Shown piece by piece: positions 1 through 11,157 of a stretch of DNA of 37,285 bases. The position numbers and the translations under genes are program-made. How positions within the stretch are numbered: the stretch's first letter is position 1; every line of letters starts with the position of its first letter. The notes under the pieces were generated by a model. The model made no database searches, had not been told where the DNA came from, and saw only the letters and a list, made by a program, of their open reading frames with translations. Origin of the DNA: Lingula anatina (taxonomy: Eukaryota > Brachiopoda > Lingulata > Lingulida > Lingulidae); assembly GCF_001039355.2 (NCBI RefSeq), contig NW_019775491.1:374001-411285 (forward strand), in the 5' to 3' direction.

Positions 1-900
1 AAAAATGGCTAGAAGTGATAGAAGCTTGCAGGAGGTAAATTTCTCACAGAAGTAGAGGCCATTGAAATCCTCAACTCAGCTGAAGAAATTTTTGAATGTA
101 ACATAGGTCAGTCAGTCATTGATGGTGTATTCTTCAACTCATTTGAGACGGTGAAGTGGACACAGAAATCGTCAGATAGGGGGAGCCAACCTGGATGGGT
201 TCTTATTAAAGAATCAAACTGTTTAACTGTGACTCACTTGTTGACTTGCTCTTGATCAAGGTAGATGTTCAATCAATGTAGGGAATAATCCTCAGTCATG
301 TTTGCATTACTTAAAACAACAGTGACAAGACAGTGTAGTTTGTATTCGCGCCAAGGGTATGCCGAAGAAGTGAAGGAGAATGAAGAGCAGCAGTGAATGT
401 GGTACCTGCCGCATTTCCCTGTGTTTAACCCAGCCAAGCCAGACAAGATTAGGATTGTGTTTGACTGTGTGGCAAAGTTCAGAGGGAAGTCTCTAAATGA
501 TCATCTGTTACAGGGCCCAGACTTGACAGCATGGCTAGTTGGAGTGTTGCTGAGAATCAGGACAGGAAGAGTCGCTTTAATGGGAGACATAACAGAGATG
601 TTTCACCAAGTAAAAGTGACAACAGAACACAGGAATGCTCTGAAATTCCTTTGGTCAGAAAACCTCAATGAAAATCCGAAGAAATATAGAATGACCGTGC
701 ATCTTCTTGGAGTGAAATTGTCACCAAGTTTGTGTTCTTTTGCTTTACAGAAAACTGCAGAAGATAACAAGAAAGAATTTGGTGATGAAGTGACAGAAAG
801 TATAAAGAAAAACTTTCATGAACTTGCTCTGTACCATCTTGCAATAAAAAACATACCAAGTTTTTGCATCAGGTATCTCACATTAAGACAGGGATGAATA
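1..900 (+). mobile_element. BEL/Pao-type retrotransposon, decayed reverse transcriptase fragment
   Basis: The open stretch 397-897 encodes the start of a BEL/Pao reverse transcriptase: a WYLPH...NP.KP segment, then IRIVFDC, SLNDHLLQGPDLT, ALMGDI..MFHQV, FLW and YRMTVHLLG...SP. The same frame extends upstream to about 319, with QGYAEEV typical of the family, but a TGA at 394-396 interrupts it. After the residues NF near codon 142, where this family carries its catalytic YVDD box, the reading is HELALYHLA, so the active site is gone. No protease, integrase or LTR is visible, and 1-318 holds only stops and possible remnants. This is a dead 5'-truncated and 3'-truncated copy. The family assignment rests on motif recognition and is fairly sure. 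Confidence 0.85.
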
Positions 901-1419
901 CATCTGCCAATGAAGCACATGTGTGATGTGACGTGATCTTAATTTAGCTAACATGGAAGATAGAAAAATTAACAAATATTCTTTAGTCTACTACAAATGA
1001 ACCACCTTTGGGAGGGATTATTTTCTTAAAAAGCTTTAACAAACCAAAGTTCTGGGTGGAAGCAGTGTGATACCTGCTGCATAAATGATGAAGATAAAGT
1101 CATAACTAAAATAATAACCTCCTTACACTTTAATTGGTAAGCCAGTCCCTCTCATGGAAAACGTGACAAAGCTCATCCATGAACAGTAATCTTTTCACTT
1201 TCAGCCCAATAATTTGTTTTAGAACAATCTCAACATGAAATCACTGAAATTTAGTGTTCATGAAGTTTTATGGATGAAAAAAGAGATCATTATATACATG
1301 CTGAAAAATTTTTGTACAAAATATCTTAGAAAGAAAAACTGAGAACCCTGCAATCACCATCTCTTTGTTGAAGGACTACAAGAAGAAGTTGCAAGAGATG
1401 TTTTTGTAAAAGGTGAAAC
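901..1419. other. Intergenic/3' flank between retrotransposon remnant and PDSS2
   Basis: AT-rich sequence with no open frame or repeat that I recognise. It must include the PDSS2 3' UTR (minus strand). No canonical AATAAA is seen on the minus strand here; an ATTAAA-like signal lies near 1128-1133. The exact transcript end is not determinable. Confidence 0.4.
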
Positions 1420-4400
1420 TCATACATTAGTTGTCACTTGAGCCATTTTCTGTAATACAGTCCTTGTATCTGAGATGGGAAAGTCTTTTATAGCCTCCAC
1501 TGCCTTCTGTCCATGTTCCCTACAAAGACGCTTCGTTTCTTCCAGAGCCTTGCTCTTTGAGATCAGCTTAAGTGCCTGCATCTGAAATTAAACACTAACA
1601 TTCTCATTTACCACTTAAATAAAATATATTTAATGCATGCACTAGTTATACATTTAAAATGAGTGTTTGATTAGCCTGCAGAGTGTGAAACAATTTAAAA
1701 AAGTCAACATTTTTAAATGCGAAAACTATGGAACTTATGTATTGGAATATTTTGTCTGTATGTGGTCTTGTCAAATTATTTAAAATCAGCCGTAAGGACT
1801 TGTAATGAAGCACCTTTCCACTCGTAGTTTTTGCACAATTATTGAGAAAATCCACCCTATCCTGGTCTCCCCCCATGGCATAGAGAACTGATGGAGCAGA
1901 TGTTGGGTTAAAAGGAGCACTGCCGCCATCTTCACTTATGTATGGCTGAAGATCTTCATTTAACTGGAAATGAAGCAACATGTTCAGAGCAATTTTATCT
2001 TCATAAATTACTTGCAAGTTATGATCCATCAAAAGAGAAAATAATATAATGCTGTTCAAAGTGCAATAAAATCTGGGCTACACTGATAATAATAATGCAA
2101 ATGCACAGAAAATGCTGCTAAGTTATGTACGGTTGGAGATCTTCATTTAACTGGAAATAAAGCAACACGTTCAGAGCAATTTTATATTCATAAATTAATA
2201 TTCATTAATTAACGTGAAAAAAACATCAGAATATCAGCTATGAGAATGCACAGAAAAATGCTGCTATGCAATCAATGTGAAGTGCATGATAAATACAAGA
2301 TGCTATACAATCAATTTCTTTCTGTGGAATCATGTGGACAGAAACTAATGGATTTACCCTTATACATGAAGGTCCACATAAACAAGGAATTTATTCCAAA
2401 AAAGTTCCCCTTACCTGCCTAGCAAATGTCAAATATTTCCCAAAGTTAAAAGCTTTTTCTTGCACATCTTGTGAGTGTTTGGCAAGTTCCATGGCTGCCT
2501 TACAACTTTTTGCAACCAGACTCCCAGCAGAGAGAAATGTCTGTTCATACCAATTGTCCATTGTTGTGGTTGTTTTCAGGACTGGGCAACCACTTTTATC
2601 TGTAAGTCCTGTGAATTCTGCTTGCATTAAATCACCAATGGCACTGGCAATTATTTCTACAACCTACAGAAAAAATATATGTAATTGACACAGAAGGAAT
2701 TTTAATTCAATAATTTCTGGCATAAATAAAATGTTTCCACTGAGAATGTTTCAATTTGTTTTTATGACATAATTTCTTGGAGAAAAAATGTTCAAAATAT
2801 TGAAACAGATATAACACATCACCATGATGACTGATACTAACAATAAAAATCAATTAATATTGAACTTTTGATTTGTGTACGGTCATAACTAACCTTGGTA
2901 TTTTCTAAGTCAGCAAGAGCTGTTGAGGCATTGGCTAAGAAGAAATCTCCACTTAAAACAGACATCTTGTTTCCAAACTCCATGTCTTTCATCATGCCAT
3001 CTGCTGGCTTGACTTCAGCAAGATTGACCACTCCTTTGTGAATGAGGTTGGCAGCATATATCATTTCTGCAATTTCTGCAAGATTTCTTTGGCTGAAAGT
3101 AAATAAAAATTGATTAACATTACATAACTTGAATATTTCCAAATATAACTGAACAATTTGTTTTGTTCCTCAAAGGACATCTCTAACAGTCTTTAATGGA
3201 TACCAAATGGGAATTAGTAAATGATATCCCCTCCTAAAATACAGAGGTAGAGATCTATACACTGAAATATATAAAATGCAGAATTCCTCCTTCATTGCAG
3301 AAAAAAATCATTAACGACTGACAATACCTCTGATATATACCACAGACCATTTCACGATCAAAATCAGGCATCTTATCAGGATGGTTGGAAGGTCCAGCAG
3401 CCTTGGACAATAGTAGAATGATCAACCCTCTGGTCTGAGGGCCCTGCTTGTCATCCCATATAAATGTTCTGTAACAGTGGGTATAACATGCTGACATGAA
3501 AATATGCTTTTCTTCAACTAAGGTAAAAAAATACTGGGATCACACATACACACACAAATTGACGGACTTCTGCTTGAAAGCAGTGTATGAAATGGCCGCC
3601 TGCCCGCCAGCCCGAGGCTGGTAACTTTCAGGCCGGGCGGGTAAGATTTGCAAATTACCCGCCCGACGGGCTGGCTATTTTCACAGCCTATTTCCACCTT
3701 TTATTTTGTCTATGTTCACAAGCGATTTCAGCAAAATATCAAATAAACTCAATGTTTTCACCCACTTTCAAAGAAGCAAAGAACTAACCATAGCTTGCAA
3801 TCGAACGCTCGTAACGAAATGTAACCAACAGTCTCCCTCTCAGTGGCCTCGTTTTCGAAGTTCCGTCTCTGTGATATGAAGTTGAAAGACAATTTGAAAC
3901 GAGGCACATTGTTCTTAACCAGCTTCAGTGCACAGCAGATAACGTTACGTCATTGTTTTGTGTAGAGGAGATACCGCGTGTAGCAATTTGTAGGTTGAGA
4001 GTAATAAAAATGTGAAAGTATAAAAAGTTATGATATTGATTAAATAGACTTATAGGTACATGAAGTGCTTATAATCAACAGTAATCAAGGCAACGGAGGC
4101 AAATTAAAGGAAAATTTTACAAAAAATTTGAATCCCAAAATTATGAGTGAACGTACGAGTTTACGCCGTGCGTCAGATGTAGTTCTTTTCCCACGTGCTT
4201 TCATCTTGGGCTGTCAAAAATGAAAAGATTCTATCAAGTCCGATACAGAAGTTCACAAAAGAAAAACAATTGAGGAAAGAAATAAAAATAACAAAGATTA
4301 CGACAGAACCAAATGAAAGAGAACAAATTGGGACTCATGGAAAGGTGACTTCGATTTGCAATTAGTCGAGCGGCAACATTTTTTGTAAAACCGTAGGCCT

Positions 4401-5721
4401 AACTCCAAAGTATCATGCATTGCGACCGAGCGCAAGCATCTCGATCCAATAACTCGCCCCATATAATATATTGTAGCCTCTATGTGATATATATAGCTAT
4501 TCTCAATAAGCAATGCTTTCAAGATACGGGGCCCTGCAGGACTGTCTATGGGCCATTAGCGTGCAGGACCGTTCCCGACCGCTTTTAAAAGCTTAAAAGC
4601 GATATTCAAAGGGACCCTATACGTGCTGAATTCTTTCTCCTTTATTGTCAGCACAGAGATCGATTTATTTGACAACAATATATATGTTTGGTCATACTTG
4701 TTGCTATACAGAAAAGCAAAAATTATGATCAAATGATATCACGAAATCGGAATAAAATTTATGAATAAATTATTGAAGAAGAAATGAGAAACACAAGGTG
4801 AACATAAACTGAATTGACTACCCCCGCCCTCCCCCGCCCACTATAGGGCCCTGAAAATTTTTGGTATTTTAGATGGTGAATGGTGCCATTTGGTATGGTT
4901 TAGAGCTATGATTCAACTAGTGAAAAGTCTTATTTCAAGAGGTGAGGGTTTTTTTTACAGAAATTGAAAGTGGGGCGTCAGGACCCCCCTGACCCCCCCT
5001 CTAAATCCAACACTGACAAGGTATCATTCAGTAGAAATTCCAACCAATTTCTAAATTTCCATGCATAAAGCATGATATTGCCCTTTCATTTCCAAATTAC
5101 TCTCCCAAGAATGCACTCTAGACCCCCTCGGCATACCTCTCTTAACTTTAGGGGTTATCATAACTAGGGCAGGTAACTACATGGCCGGGCTGGTAACTTT
5201 TCAGAGTTACCTGCCTGGCGGTCTGGCTAGTAATTTCCTTGAATTTCATACACTGTTGAAAGGAAAAGCTATTCATCCATATCTTCAATGTTTTACTACG
5301 CAAGACCCTAACTAATTTTCAGCCATAAATTTCTCTCCTTGTTGTCAGTGAATTAGTCAATTAATAAAATGCATTACCTTGCTGTATGTAACAGAGGGTG
5401 TTTTGTTCCCACTAGTTTTCCTACTTGCATAGCTACATTGGCAAGTTCATCACTGAATATACAGCGGAGACTGAGGAGTGATGTGGAATATCCCACAAGT
5501 TTTTCAGCATCCATGACAGTTTTCTTCCATTCATCAGGTTTATTGAAGCCCCATAATGCCAGGCACCGTCTGCACAGTGTCAGTGGCACTGCCGGGGATT
5601 TGAGTAGACCTTGTATGGTTCCACTTTTATTGGCCATGAACCTTGCAATGGTGAAGGCAGACCTGGCAAGAACAAGGAATTTATCTGAGTGACAACACAA
5701 TTTGCCTCTGAAACTACACAT
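1420..5721 (-). CDS. PDSS2: Decaprenyl/polyprenyl diphosphate synthase subunit 2 (PDSS2), six exons
   Basis: Non-catalytic subunit of the mitochondrial trans-polyprenyl diphosphate synthase (PDSS1/PDSS2 heterotetramer) that makes the ubiquinone side chain. Minus-strand exons: 5721-5378, 3468-3328, 3092-2894, 2663-2415, 1963-1814, 1581-1420. All have GT-AG borders and phases join without error, giving 1,245 nt and 414 residues (human PDSS2 is 399). Landmarks: [14 protein letters not shown] and [14 protein letters not shown] in exon 1, LLSKAAGPS in exon 2, QRNLAEIAE and [18 protein letters not shown] in exon 3, [15 protein letters not shown] in exon 4, [11 protein letters not shown] in exon 5. 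No DDxxD box is present, as expected for this subunit. The start at 5721 gives an Arg/Lys-rich N-terminus suited to mitochondrial import. An internal ATG at 5637 behind a possible acceptor is the alternative, in which case a further upstream exon would exist. The exon 5 donor (AAG|GTGCTT) is weak. Confidence 0.95.
1936..2267. repeat. Local duplication of the 5' end of PDSS2 exon 5
   Basis: Bases 1936-2010 recur at 2123-2197 (offset 187) with about six or seven differences. The source spans the first 28 nt of exon 5, its splice acceptor and 47 bp of intron. A second short pair, 2098-2120 and 2243-2266, shares TGCACAGAAAA.TGCTGCTA. The copy at 2123-2150 keeps an acceptor-like AG at 2152-2151 (minus strand) and so is a decoy exon start within intron 4. 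Confidence 0.85.
3574..5262. mobile_element. hAT-like non-autonomous DNA transposon in PDSS2 intron 1
   Basis: The element runs 3581-5255 (1,675 bp). It starts CAGTGTATGAAAT and ends with the exact reverse complement ATTTCATACACTG, and it is flanked on both sides by the 7-bp direct repeat TTGAAAG (3574-3580 and 5256-5262), a target-site duplication. CAGTG termini are typical of hAT elements, which usually make 8-bp duplications, so the superfamily call is likely but not certain. Subterminal GC-rich motifs recur at both ends, including GGCTGGTAACTTT.CAG at 3616-3631 and 5188-5204 and a palindrome around 3634-3665. The interior has no transposase frame, only short random ORFs. It is spliced out with intron 1. 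Confidence 0.8.
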
Positions 5722-6537
5722 ATTTTTCTAGTCTGAAACATTTATATTTTTTATTTTAGTATGTGCATTAACAGAAGACTTGCTTTACTGCTCGAATTAT
5801 TGTCATCTCAAACTAATTTTTTCCCTTTTATTGGTATTTGCTGAATTTAATTTGAACATTACCGAACATTGATATTCACGTAACTAGAACACATTTTCCG
5901 CTCTAACTTAACTAGAATCTTCACAAACAGCTTTTTCAAATAACAAAAATTATACTCTTGCTGTGAACAATTTCATAACATTGCATTACTCGATATCTGC
6001 AGTACGGCACTTGGTAGCAAACTAGCAATCGTAGCTTTAGGTAAGTAGTACTAATAACAGATGTCAGTGGTAGTAGCAATGGCCCATCGGATATTAATAC
6101 TTACATTTCTGAATCGTCTTTTGGTTTATTTCACGTTAATTTCAATCACGTAAGGAGTCACGTTCCTTTCCTCACATGCTGATGTGAAGTACGTCATCAA
6201 TATATGTGAAGCAAAGCTTGCTGACGTAGAATTCATGACAGCAGAGTAAATACAAGTTAGCCTAGGTTTGCAGGCTCCATTGTCTGGTGTGTTTATGTAG
6301 TATTTCTTACTTGGATTCCGATTTTGCAAGAATGCAAGCACAGAATCGGCGTCGAAGATAGCCTCTCAACTGTTGCCCTGTCGAGAAACCCCATCACCTA
6401 GTGGGTTTGCGACTGTGAGTGTGAATTTGCAGGTCTCAACTTTGCAGGTCTGACTCTGTAGTGTTAAGACTAAGAGGCAACTGAGATTAGTCTATGGACT
6501 GAAGTGTCATCACATATATAACAAAATCACAGCCAGT
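5722..6537. promoter_or_regulatory. Intergenic head-to-head promoter region between PDSS2 and the 178-residue gene
   Basis: About 0.8 kb separates the PDSS2 start (5721, minus) from the start of the unnamed gene (6538, plus), so both promoters must lie here. CG dinucleotides are enriched at about 6290-6390 relative to the flanks. I see no TATA box, CpG island core or other element I would defend. No gene is apparent inside it. Confidence 0.5.
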
Positions 6538-8481
6538 ATGACGTCTTCTAAGAGCAAAAAGGTTTGGATTCAGTTAAGGAGGTTTGACTTGGAAGGTGAG
6601 GAAATACAACTGTCTTTATTCTTCCTGATTTATTGAATTTGCCCTAAATTTGAAAAAAAAAATTATTTCTTGGGACTAGTTATCACTAACAAATAATACG
6701 AATTTCATACAATAAATTCAACAGTCTTTGTAGAATTAAAACCTTGATGGACTTTGTTTCCAACTGAAAAATACCTATGTCATTTTCATTAACATTCTAT
6801 TATTGCAGATGAAGAGCACTCACAGAAGATCGACAAGCTGAATTCTGTGTATTTGGCAGATGACATGGACTCAGATTTTGTAAAGATTGTTATCAGAGAA
6901 GCCTTTGGTTTGTTTGATACAGGAGTAGTGATGAAGGTTAATATCGATTTTAATAAGTTAAGGTTTTATTTTCCCTCAGTTCTTTTCCTGCAGACCAATT
7001 ATATTGTCTTTAAAGTAGTTTCAACATTAAAAATTGAAGTTTTATATATATATTTTCATTATGACACTTTCGAAGATACAATGTGGAAACTTGTTGATTT
7101 TCAATTGTACTAGTAAGTTAAACATTTCACAGGTGTTTGTTTTATCGTTATTGATTTGCTTTATTAATTTCAGTTAAGAAACCACCGAGGTTCTTTGATC
7201 CCCATCAACAGTGCTCTTCAACCTAACTCTAAGTCTGTGTAAGTACATGTATTGAGGACAGAGTGGTTCATTCAACTGTGGCATAGAGCAAGGCTTTGGG
7301 ACCAACATTCAAACTAATCATTTAGACTTAATTGATTTGTTACATACTGGAATGAAGTTTTATACCAGAAATATTACATGAAGAAAAGAATCAACGAGTT
7401 TCCACATTGTATTCAATTTATTAGATGAATGTGCAATACTAAAGTAAGTAACTCTTAATATCAACAAAAGGAATATATATTGTACTATAATTATAATGTT
7501 TTTTCCAGACCTTATGTATTGGAAATATTTAGAGTATATCAAAATAGTAAGTATTTTAAATAGTATTTTAAATGCTTTCTTTAAATTACAGTAGAATTTT
7601 ACGCACATAACTAAAATTAACAATCACTTGCACTGTACACTACTTTAAATTTTGAAGAATGATTTTGAGATGAAAATAAATGTTTAAGGGATATGCTTTT
7701 CAAGTAAAAGAAAAGACTGAGAAATAATCTGACCTTTAGAACAGAGAGAAATTTTAAAATTCTTATTCCAGTTAAACCATTACCTCGATCAATCAGAATG
7801 CCAGGAGCTCACGAGTCTGTAAGAAAGAGTCTGAATTCTATTTTGCAAAGGGTAAGATTGGGAAATTGAAATCTTTAGTCATACCTTTAAGAGTTCAATC
7901 TTCACCGTTCAATCTTCACACTTCATAGTTAAATCTGTTGGTTACAATCCGTCAGAAGTTATAATTGAGATCATAGCATTCTACTGTTGCGTGTGTTGAT
8001 CTTTATAATAAGTATTAATATACTCAGATGATTGTAAAATTTTGTCATGCCACTTCCATACTTGTTATTAATTTCATTTATAACTGCATGTATTTATGTA
8101 TAACATTGGTAGTTTCATTTTTACATGCCTGTTTTTACTTGTAGATAGAAAATGTTGAAAATGCTACCCCAGAGCTCAAACAGAAAAGAGATGCCAAACT
8201 GGCGGCCGTAAGTAGAGTACTGGTCACTGTGTAGATTACATTGAGGAAAAAATGTCTTCCTTGAGAGTACTTGACTGAGAGAGAAAAAAATTCATTTATA
8301 ATTACACAGCCATTTGTGTAGCAGGAGTCGTCGTTAAGTGTTCCATATATTTCTTATATAAACTAACTTTTTTCAGGAGCTTGAAGATTTAGATCGCAAG
8401 CTGGTTTTTCTCAATAAACGACTGGATGAAGCATCTGGGGTTTCGTGGAAGGGCATGTTTAAAAAGCACCCAATGTGGTAA
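6538..8481 (+). CDS. Unnamed conserved-looking 178-residue protein, seven exons
   Basis: Exons: 6538-6595, 6809-6936, 7174-7238, 7509-7546, 7772-7851, 8145-8207, 8377-8481. Borders are GT-AG, phases join without a break, and the sum is 537 nt (178 residues plus TAA). The 38-nt exon at 7509-7546 is essential: without it exon 7772-7851 would be out of frame. Residues 1 to about 97 begin with KVWIQLRRF, carry LRNHRGSLIP at 63-72 and PYVLEIFRVY at 85-94, and read like a small ubiquitin-like/PB1-type beta fold (inference). Residues about 113-165 are highly charged and heptad-like (KQKRDAKLAAELEDLDRKL), a probable coiled coil. The C-terminus is KGMFKKHPMW. There is no signal peptide or membrane span. 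I do not recognise the family and assign no function. Confidence 0.85.
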
Positions 8482-8925
8482 CAAGATAGACCTTGGTCAT
8501 CCAGCAAGGCCATGTACATGTACTGGGTAGCTCATAGTTCATGGAGCTTGCTTTGTTATACAGCAATGTTACATTTAATGTGTGCAATTTCATGCAGGAC
8601 ACTTAGGACTCTCCCTCAAATATTTGTGCATTTCTCTTCAAATTAGACACAACTGGAGTTTTTTTTAGGCTCAGTGGATAAACTTGTAGTCATTGTGTAT
8701 ATTTTGTAAATTGGAAAAATTTTAAGAATTCTATTAATTTATAGTTACAAAACATTGCAATCATGTGAACTGTTTTCCATTACTCTAACTGTTATCATTG
8801 AAAGGGTCATAAGGAAAGGAAAATTACAACTCCTTTTTATGTGTATTCTGTGCCAAGATTTCACCCCTTATAATGTCTAGTAGTAGTTAGTCTTGTTTCA
8901 TTATGAAATTATGCCCCATACTATT

Positions 8926-9171
8926 GGGCCCGGTTTTATCAACACTGAATAGCACTTTCCACTGTATAACACTATCCATTAGCTGAATTTGTTATCCTCT
9001 GTGCAGTTATCCTGTGGGTAAAGTAATGTTTTCTAATATCTGTCTGATATTACTATCCAATAGTTAAAATGTCTGCTATCCTCAGGATAACTGTCCAGTG
9101 GATAACAATTTTATCAAATGGATAGTGGTTTCCATAGGGTAGTGCTATCCAGTATTGATGAGACTGGGCCC
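8926..9171. mobile_element. MITE with about 30-bp terminal inverted repeats
   Basis: The left end GGGCCCGGTTTTATCAACAC and the right end (reverse complement) GGGCCCAGTCTCATCAATAC continue as CTGRATAGCACT, giving about 30 bp of imperfect inverted repeat at 8926-8956 and 9142-9171. The interior repeats short motifs such as GATAAC and ACTATCCA. There is no open frame, and no clear target-site duplication (ATT on the left, TGT on the right). It lies in the probable 3' UTR of the 178-residue gene. Confidence 0.7.
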
Positions 9172-9840
9172 TGTGCTTTACAAATTCAACATTGATCAAA
9201 CTATCACTCTTGGTGTCCCCCCCCCCTTTTTTTTAAATAAAAATCTTTGAAAATATTCAAATAAATAAATGGTAGAGTTGGGTGTTATTGATTTTGTTTT
9301 AAACAATCACACTGCATTTTCCATGTGAATTTGGTTTATTTAGATGTTTACTTAAAAAGCAAATCACTTTATAGTGGTGTAGATCTCTTTTGCTAACTTA
9401 AGACTGTAACAACAATATGCTGACAAAAAGCAAAGTTCATTATCCATCTTCAGAATACCAATTAATGTAAACTCAAATATACAACCAAAATAATACAACT
9501 GAATTGTTGGTCTGATTCCTCAATGCTGAGTTGGCCCGTCATGCTGTTGTTAGAGAAACATGATTTATGTCCAACTTGCTTTATGCAACTTATCTACATC
9601 TCAAGTATAAAATCACCAAGGTCGTTGTAAAAAATCAAACTGTCTTACAATAATAGAAATCCATTAACATGAAGATCATGTGACTGTTATGATTAATGTG
9701 CACATTCTACGGAAGATTTGGAGTTTTCTGACATGCCAGGTCGGAAATGAAGTTTTGTTCACTTTTTCTTTCACTCTCTGTGCAGCTGAAGAATCCCACT
9801 CATTGTGATGTATATGCATGCCATCCTATGTACACTGTCA

Positions 9841-9863
9841 AATAAAGTTTTATGATTTTTATT
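9841..9863. terminator. Interlocking polyadenylation signals of two convergent genes
   Basis: AATAAA on the plus strand at 9841-9846 and AATAAA on the minus strand at 9863-9858 lie 11 bp apart between the 178-residue gene and TIMM13. The TIMM13 stop codon is at 9877-9875, so its 3' UTR would be only a few tens of bases and the two transcripts would overlap tail to tail. Signals are seen; their use is inferred. Confidence 0.6.
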
Positions 9864-9874
9864 GGTAAAATGTA

Positions 9875-10090
9875 CTACTGACTTCCCATGCCTTCTTGTA
9901 ATTTCCTATGATACACTCGTTGTACTATTTGCACTGTGTCTAAATAACGGTCCATACACATGGTTAAACATTTCTGGAAATAAGAAAATGACAAAAATGT
10001 AGAAAAGCAATTACTTTCACTGGCATGGCTCAAAGTACAAATCAAAACAATAAAACCTTGGATTTTTACAAAAAAAAAAAAAAAAAAAAA

Positions 10091-10135
<45 letters not shown>

Positions 10136-11157
10136 AAGCCACAAAATTGAGGGACTATCACTACAGCTGTTGAAACATCCTATCCTGTTTGAGTACAAAG
10201 AATTATTTTATTCTTGACAAAACTAGTAGTGAATGTCCTAAATGGTTTAAATCCATTTGAACGATAGTAATTAAAAAAAAAGAACAATTCAGCTCAGAAA
10301 GGTAAACCATATAGGTGTAGTAACATGACAATGGAGAAATTACCTCCTCCCAGCTTGAAAGTGAGGCACCTGGCTTTTCTATACATTTGTGGAAGCACTT
10401 GTCATTTATTTTCTGAAATGAAAAAGTAACATTTTTTTTTCTTATTTCCTAAATGTTTGAATAGTGTCCATGTTGAATACAGGAGGAAAGAGGCAATCAA
10501 TTTTGTGCCATGCTTGAGAGACATTTTAAAATGATGACTGGGGGGGGGGGGGGGCATGGGGACATTATGGTAGAAGGCAGGTTTTTGGAATCAAGTGTGA
10601 CAGCTGCAAATATCTAATAAGATTTGAGGATAAGGAGATCTTAAGTTTAATAAAATTACATTCAGAGCCTTGACATTTTGCATAAAAGATGGAACAGTAC
10701 AACAGATTCATTCACACTAACTGGAACTTCCAAACACATGATACGGTGCTTGAACAAATACCAAAATATTGCATCATGGGCGGTGTTGTTTATGTTATTA
10801 TTTCAAAACTTGCATAATAATATTTTAGGGAAACTCGGGGAAAATACTTTAAAACTAAAACAGCTGTAGGTGTACACTACAAGTGGTCATTTTTACCTTT
10901 TCTTACATAGCTCAATACTTTATAGTTACTATCCCCTGCGGCATTAGACCCGTTTAACCCCCATATCCCCTCTTGCCTGCTTGACCTTGCAATGAGATTT
11001 TGAACGTGTTTATTGTTTAGCTTGTTGGCTAACTCACCTCTAGGATCATTTGGTTAAAAGATGCTGTAATCTGTTGCTGTGCTGCTGCTAATATTTTATC
11101 TCTGTCTGCAGACGAAATACCCCCCTTGCTACCCACAGGACTGTCGAACGAATTCAT
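9875..11157 (-). CDS. TIMM13: Mitochondrial small Tim chaperone TIMM13, three exons
   Basis: Intermembrane-space chaperone subunit. With Tim8 it forms the Tim8-Tim13 hexamer that escorts hydrophobic precursors to the inner membrane TIM22/TIM23 machinery. Minus-strand exons 11157-11038, 10412-10344 and 9973-9875 are GT-AG, all phase 0, and give 95 residues, the human length. The twin CX3C motif that defines the family is intact: C46-FHK-C50, 14 residues, C65-LTM-C69, followed by MDRYLDTVQIVQRVY, closest to TIMM13 (CMDRYMD..) rather than TIMM8, 9 or 10. Unlike presequence proteins it has no targeting peptide, consistent with Mia40 oxidative import. Intron 2 holds A23 and (AT)n tracts and intron 1 holds a G15 run. 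It is head to head with DOP1 and tail to tail with the 178-residue gene. Confidence 0.94.
10070..10131. repeat. A23 plus (AT)n microsatellite in TIMM13 intron 2
   Basis: A run of about 23 A (10070-10092) is followed by AT dinucleotides to about 10131. In the TIMM13 sense direction this is (AT)n then T23, about 100 bp before the exon 3 acceptor. Confidence 0.95.
10540..10554. repeat. G15 homopolymer in TIMM13 intron 1
   Basis: Fifteen consecutive G on the plus strand (C on the TIMM13 sense strand). Likely length-polymorphic and prone to sequencing error. Confidence 0.95.

Larger units (their letters stand above)
8482..9865 (+). other. 3' UTR/downstream region of the 178-residue gene
   Basis: No open frame. 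A canonical AATAAA lies at 9841-9846, with others in the AT-rich run near 9236-9270, so the 3' UTR may be up to about 1.4 kb. It contains the 246-bp inverted-repeat element at 8926-9171 and a C-run/T-run at about 9217-9235. The end abuts the TIMM13 3' end on the other strand. Confidence 0.6.

Noticed and set aside
3587-4522. ORFs of 66 and 74 codons within the hAT-like element
   Set aside because: Short, without transposase motifs, and in non-coding element sequence.
7237-7774. Direct splice from exon 3 to exon 7772 in the 178-residue gene
   Set aside because: It produces an immediate stop. The 38-nt exon 7509-7546 resolves the phase and adds the PYVLEIF motif.
9990-10198. N-terminal extension of the minus-strand ORF with YIYIYI and poly-F
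   Set aside because: It is intron 2 of TIMM13 with AT and T tracts; the real exon starts at 9973.
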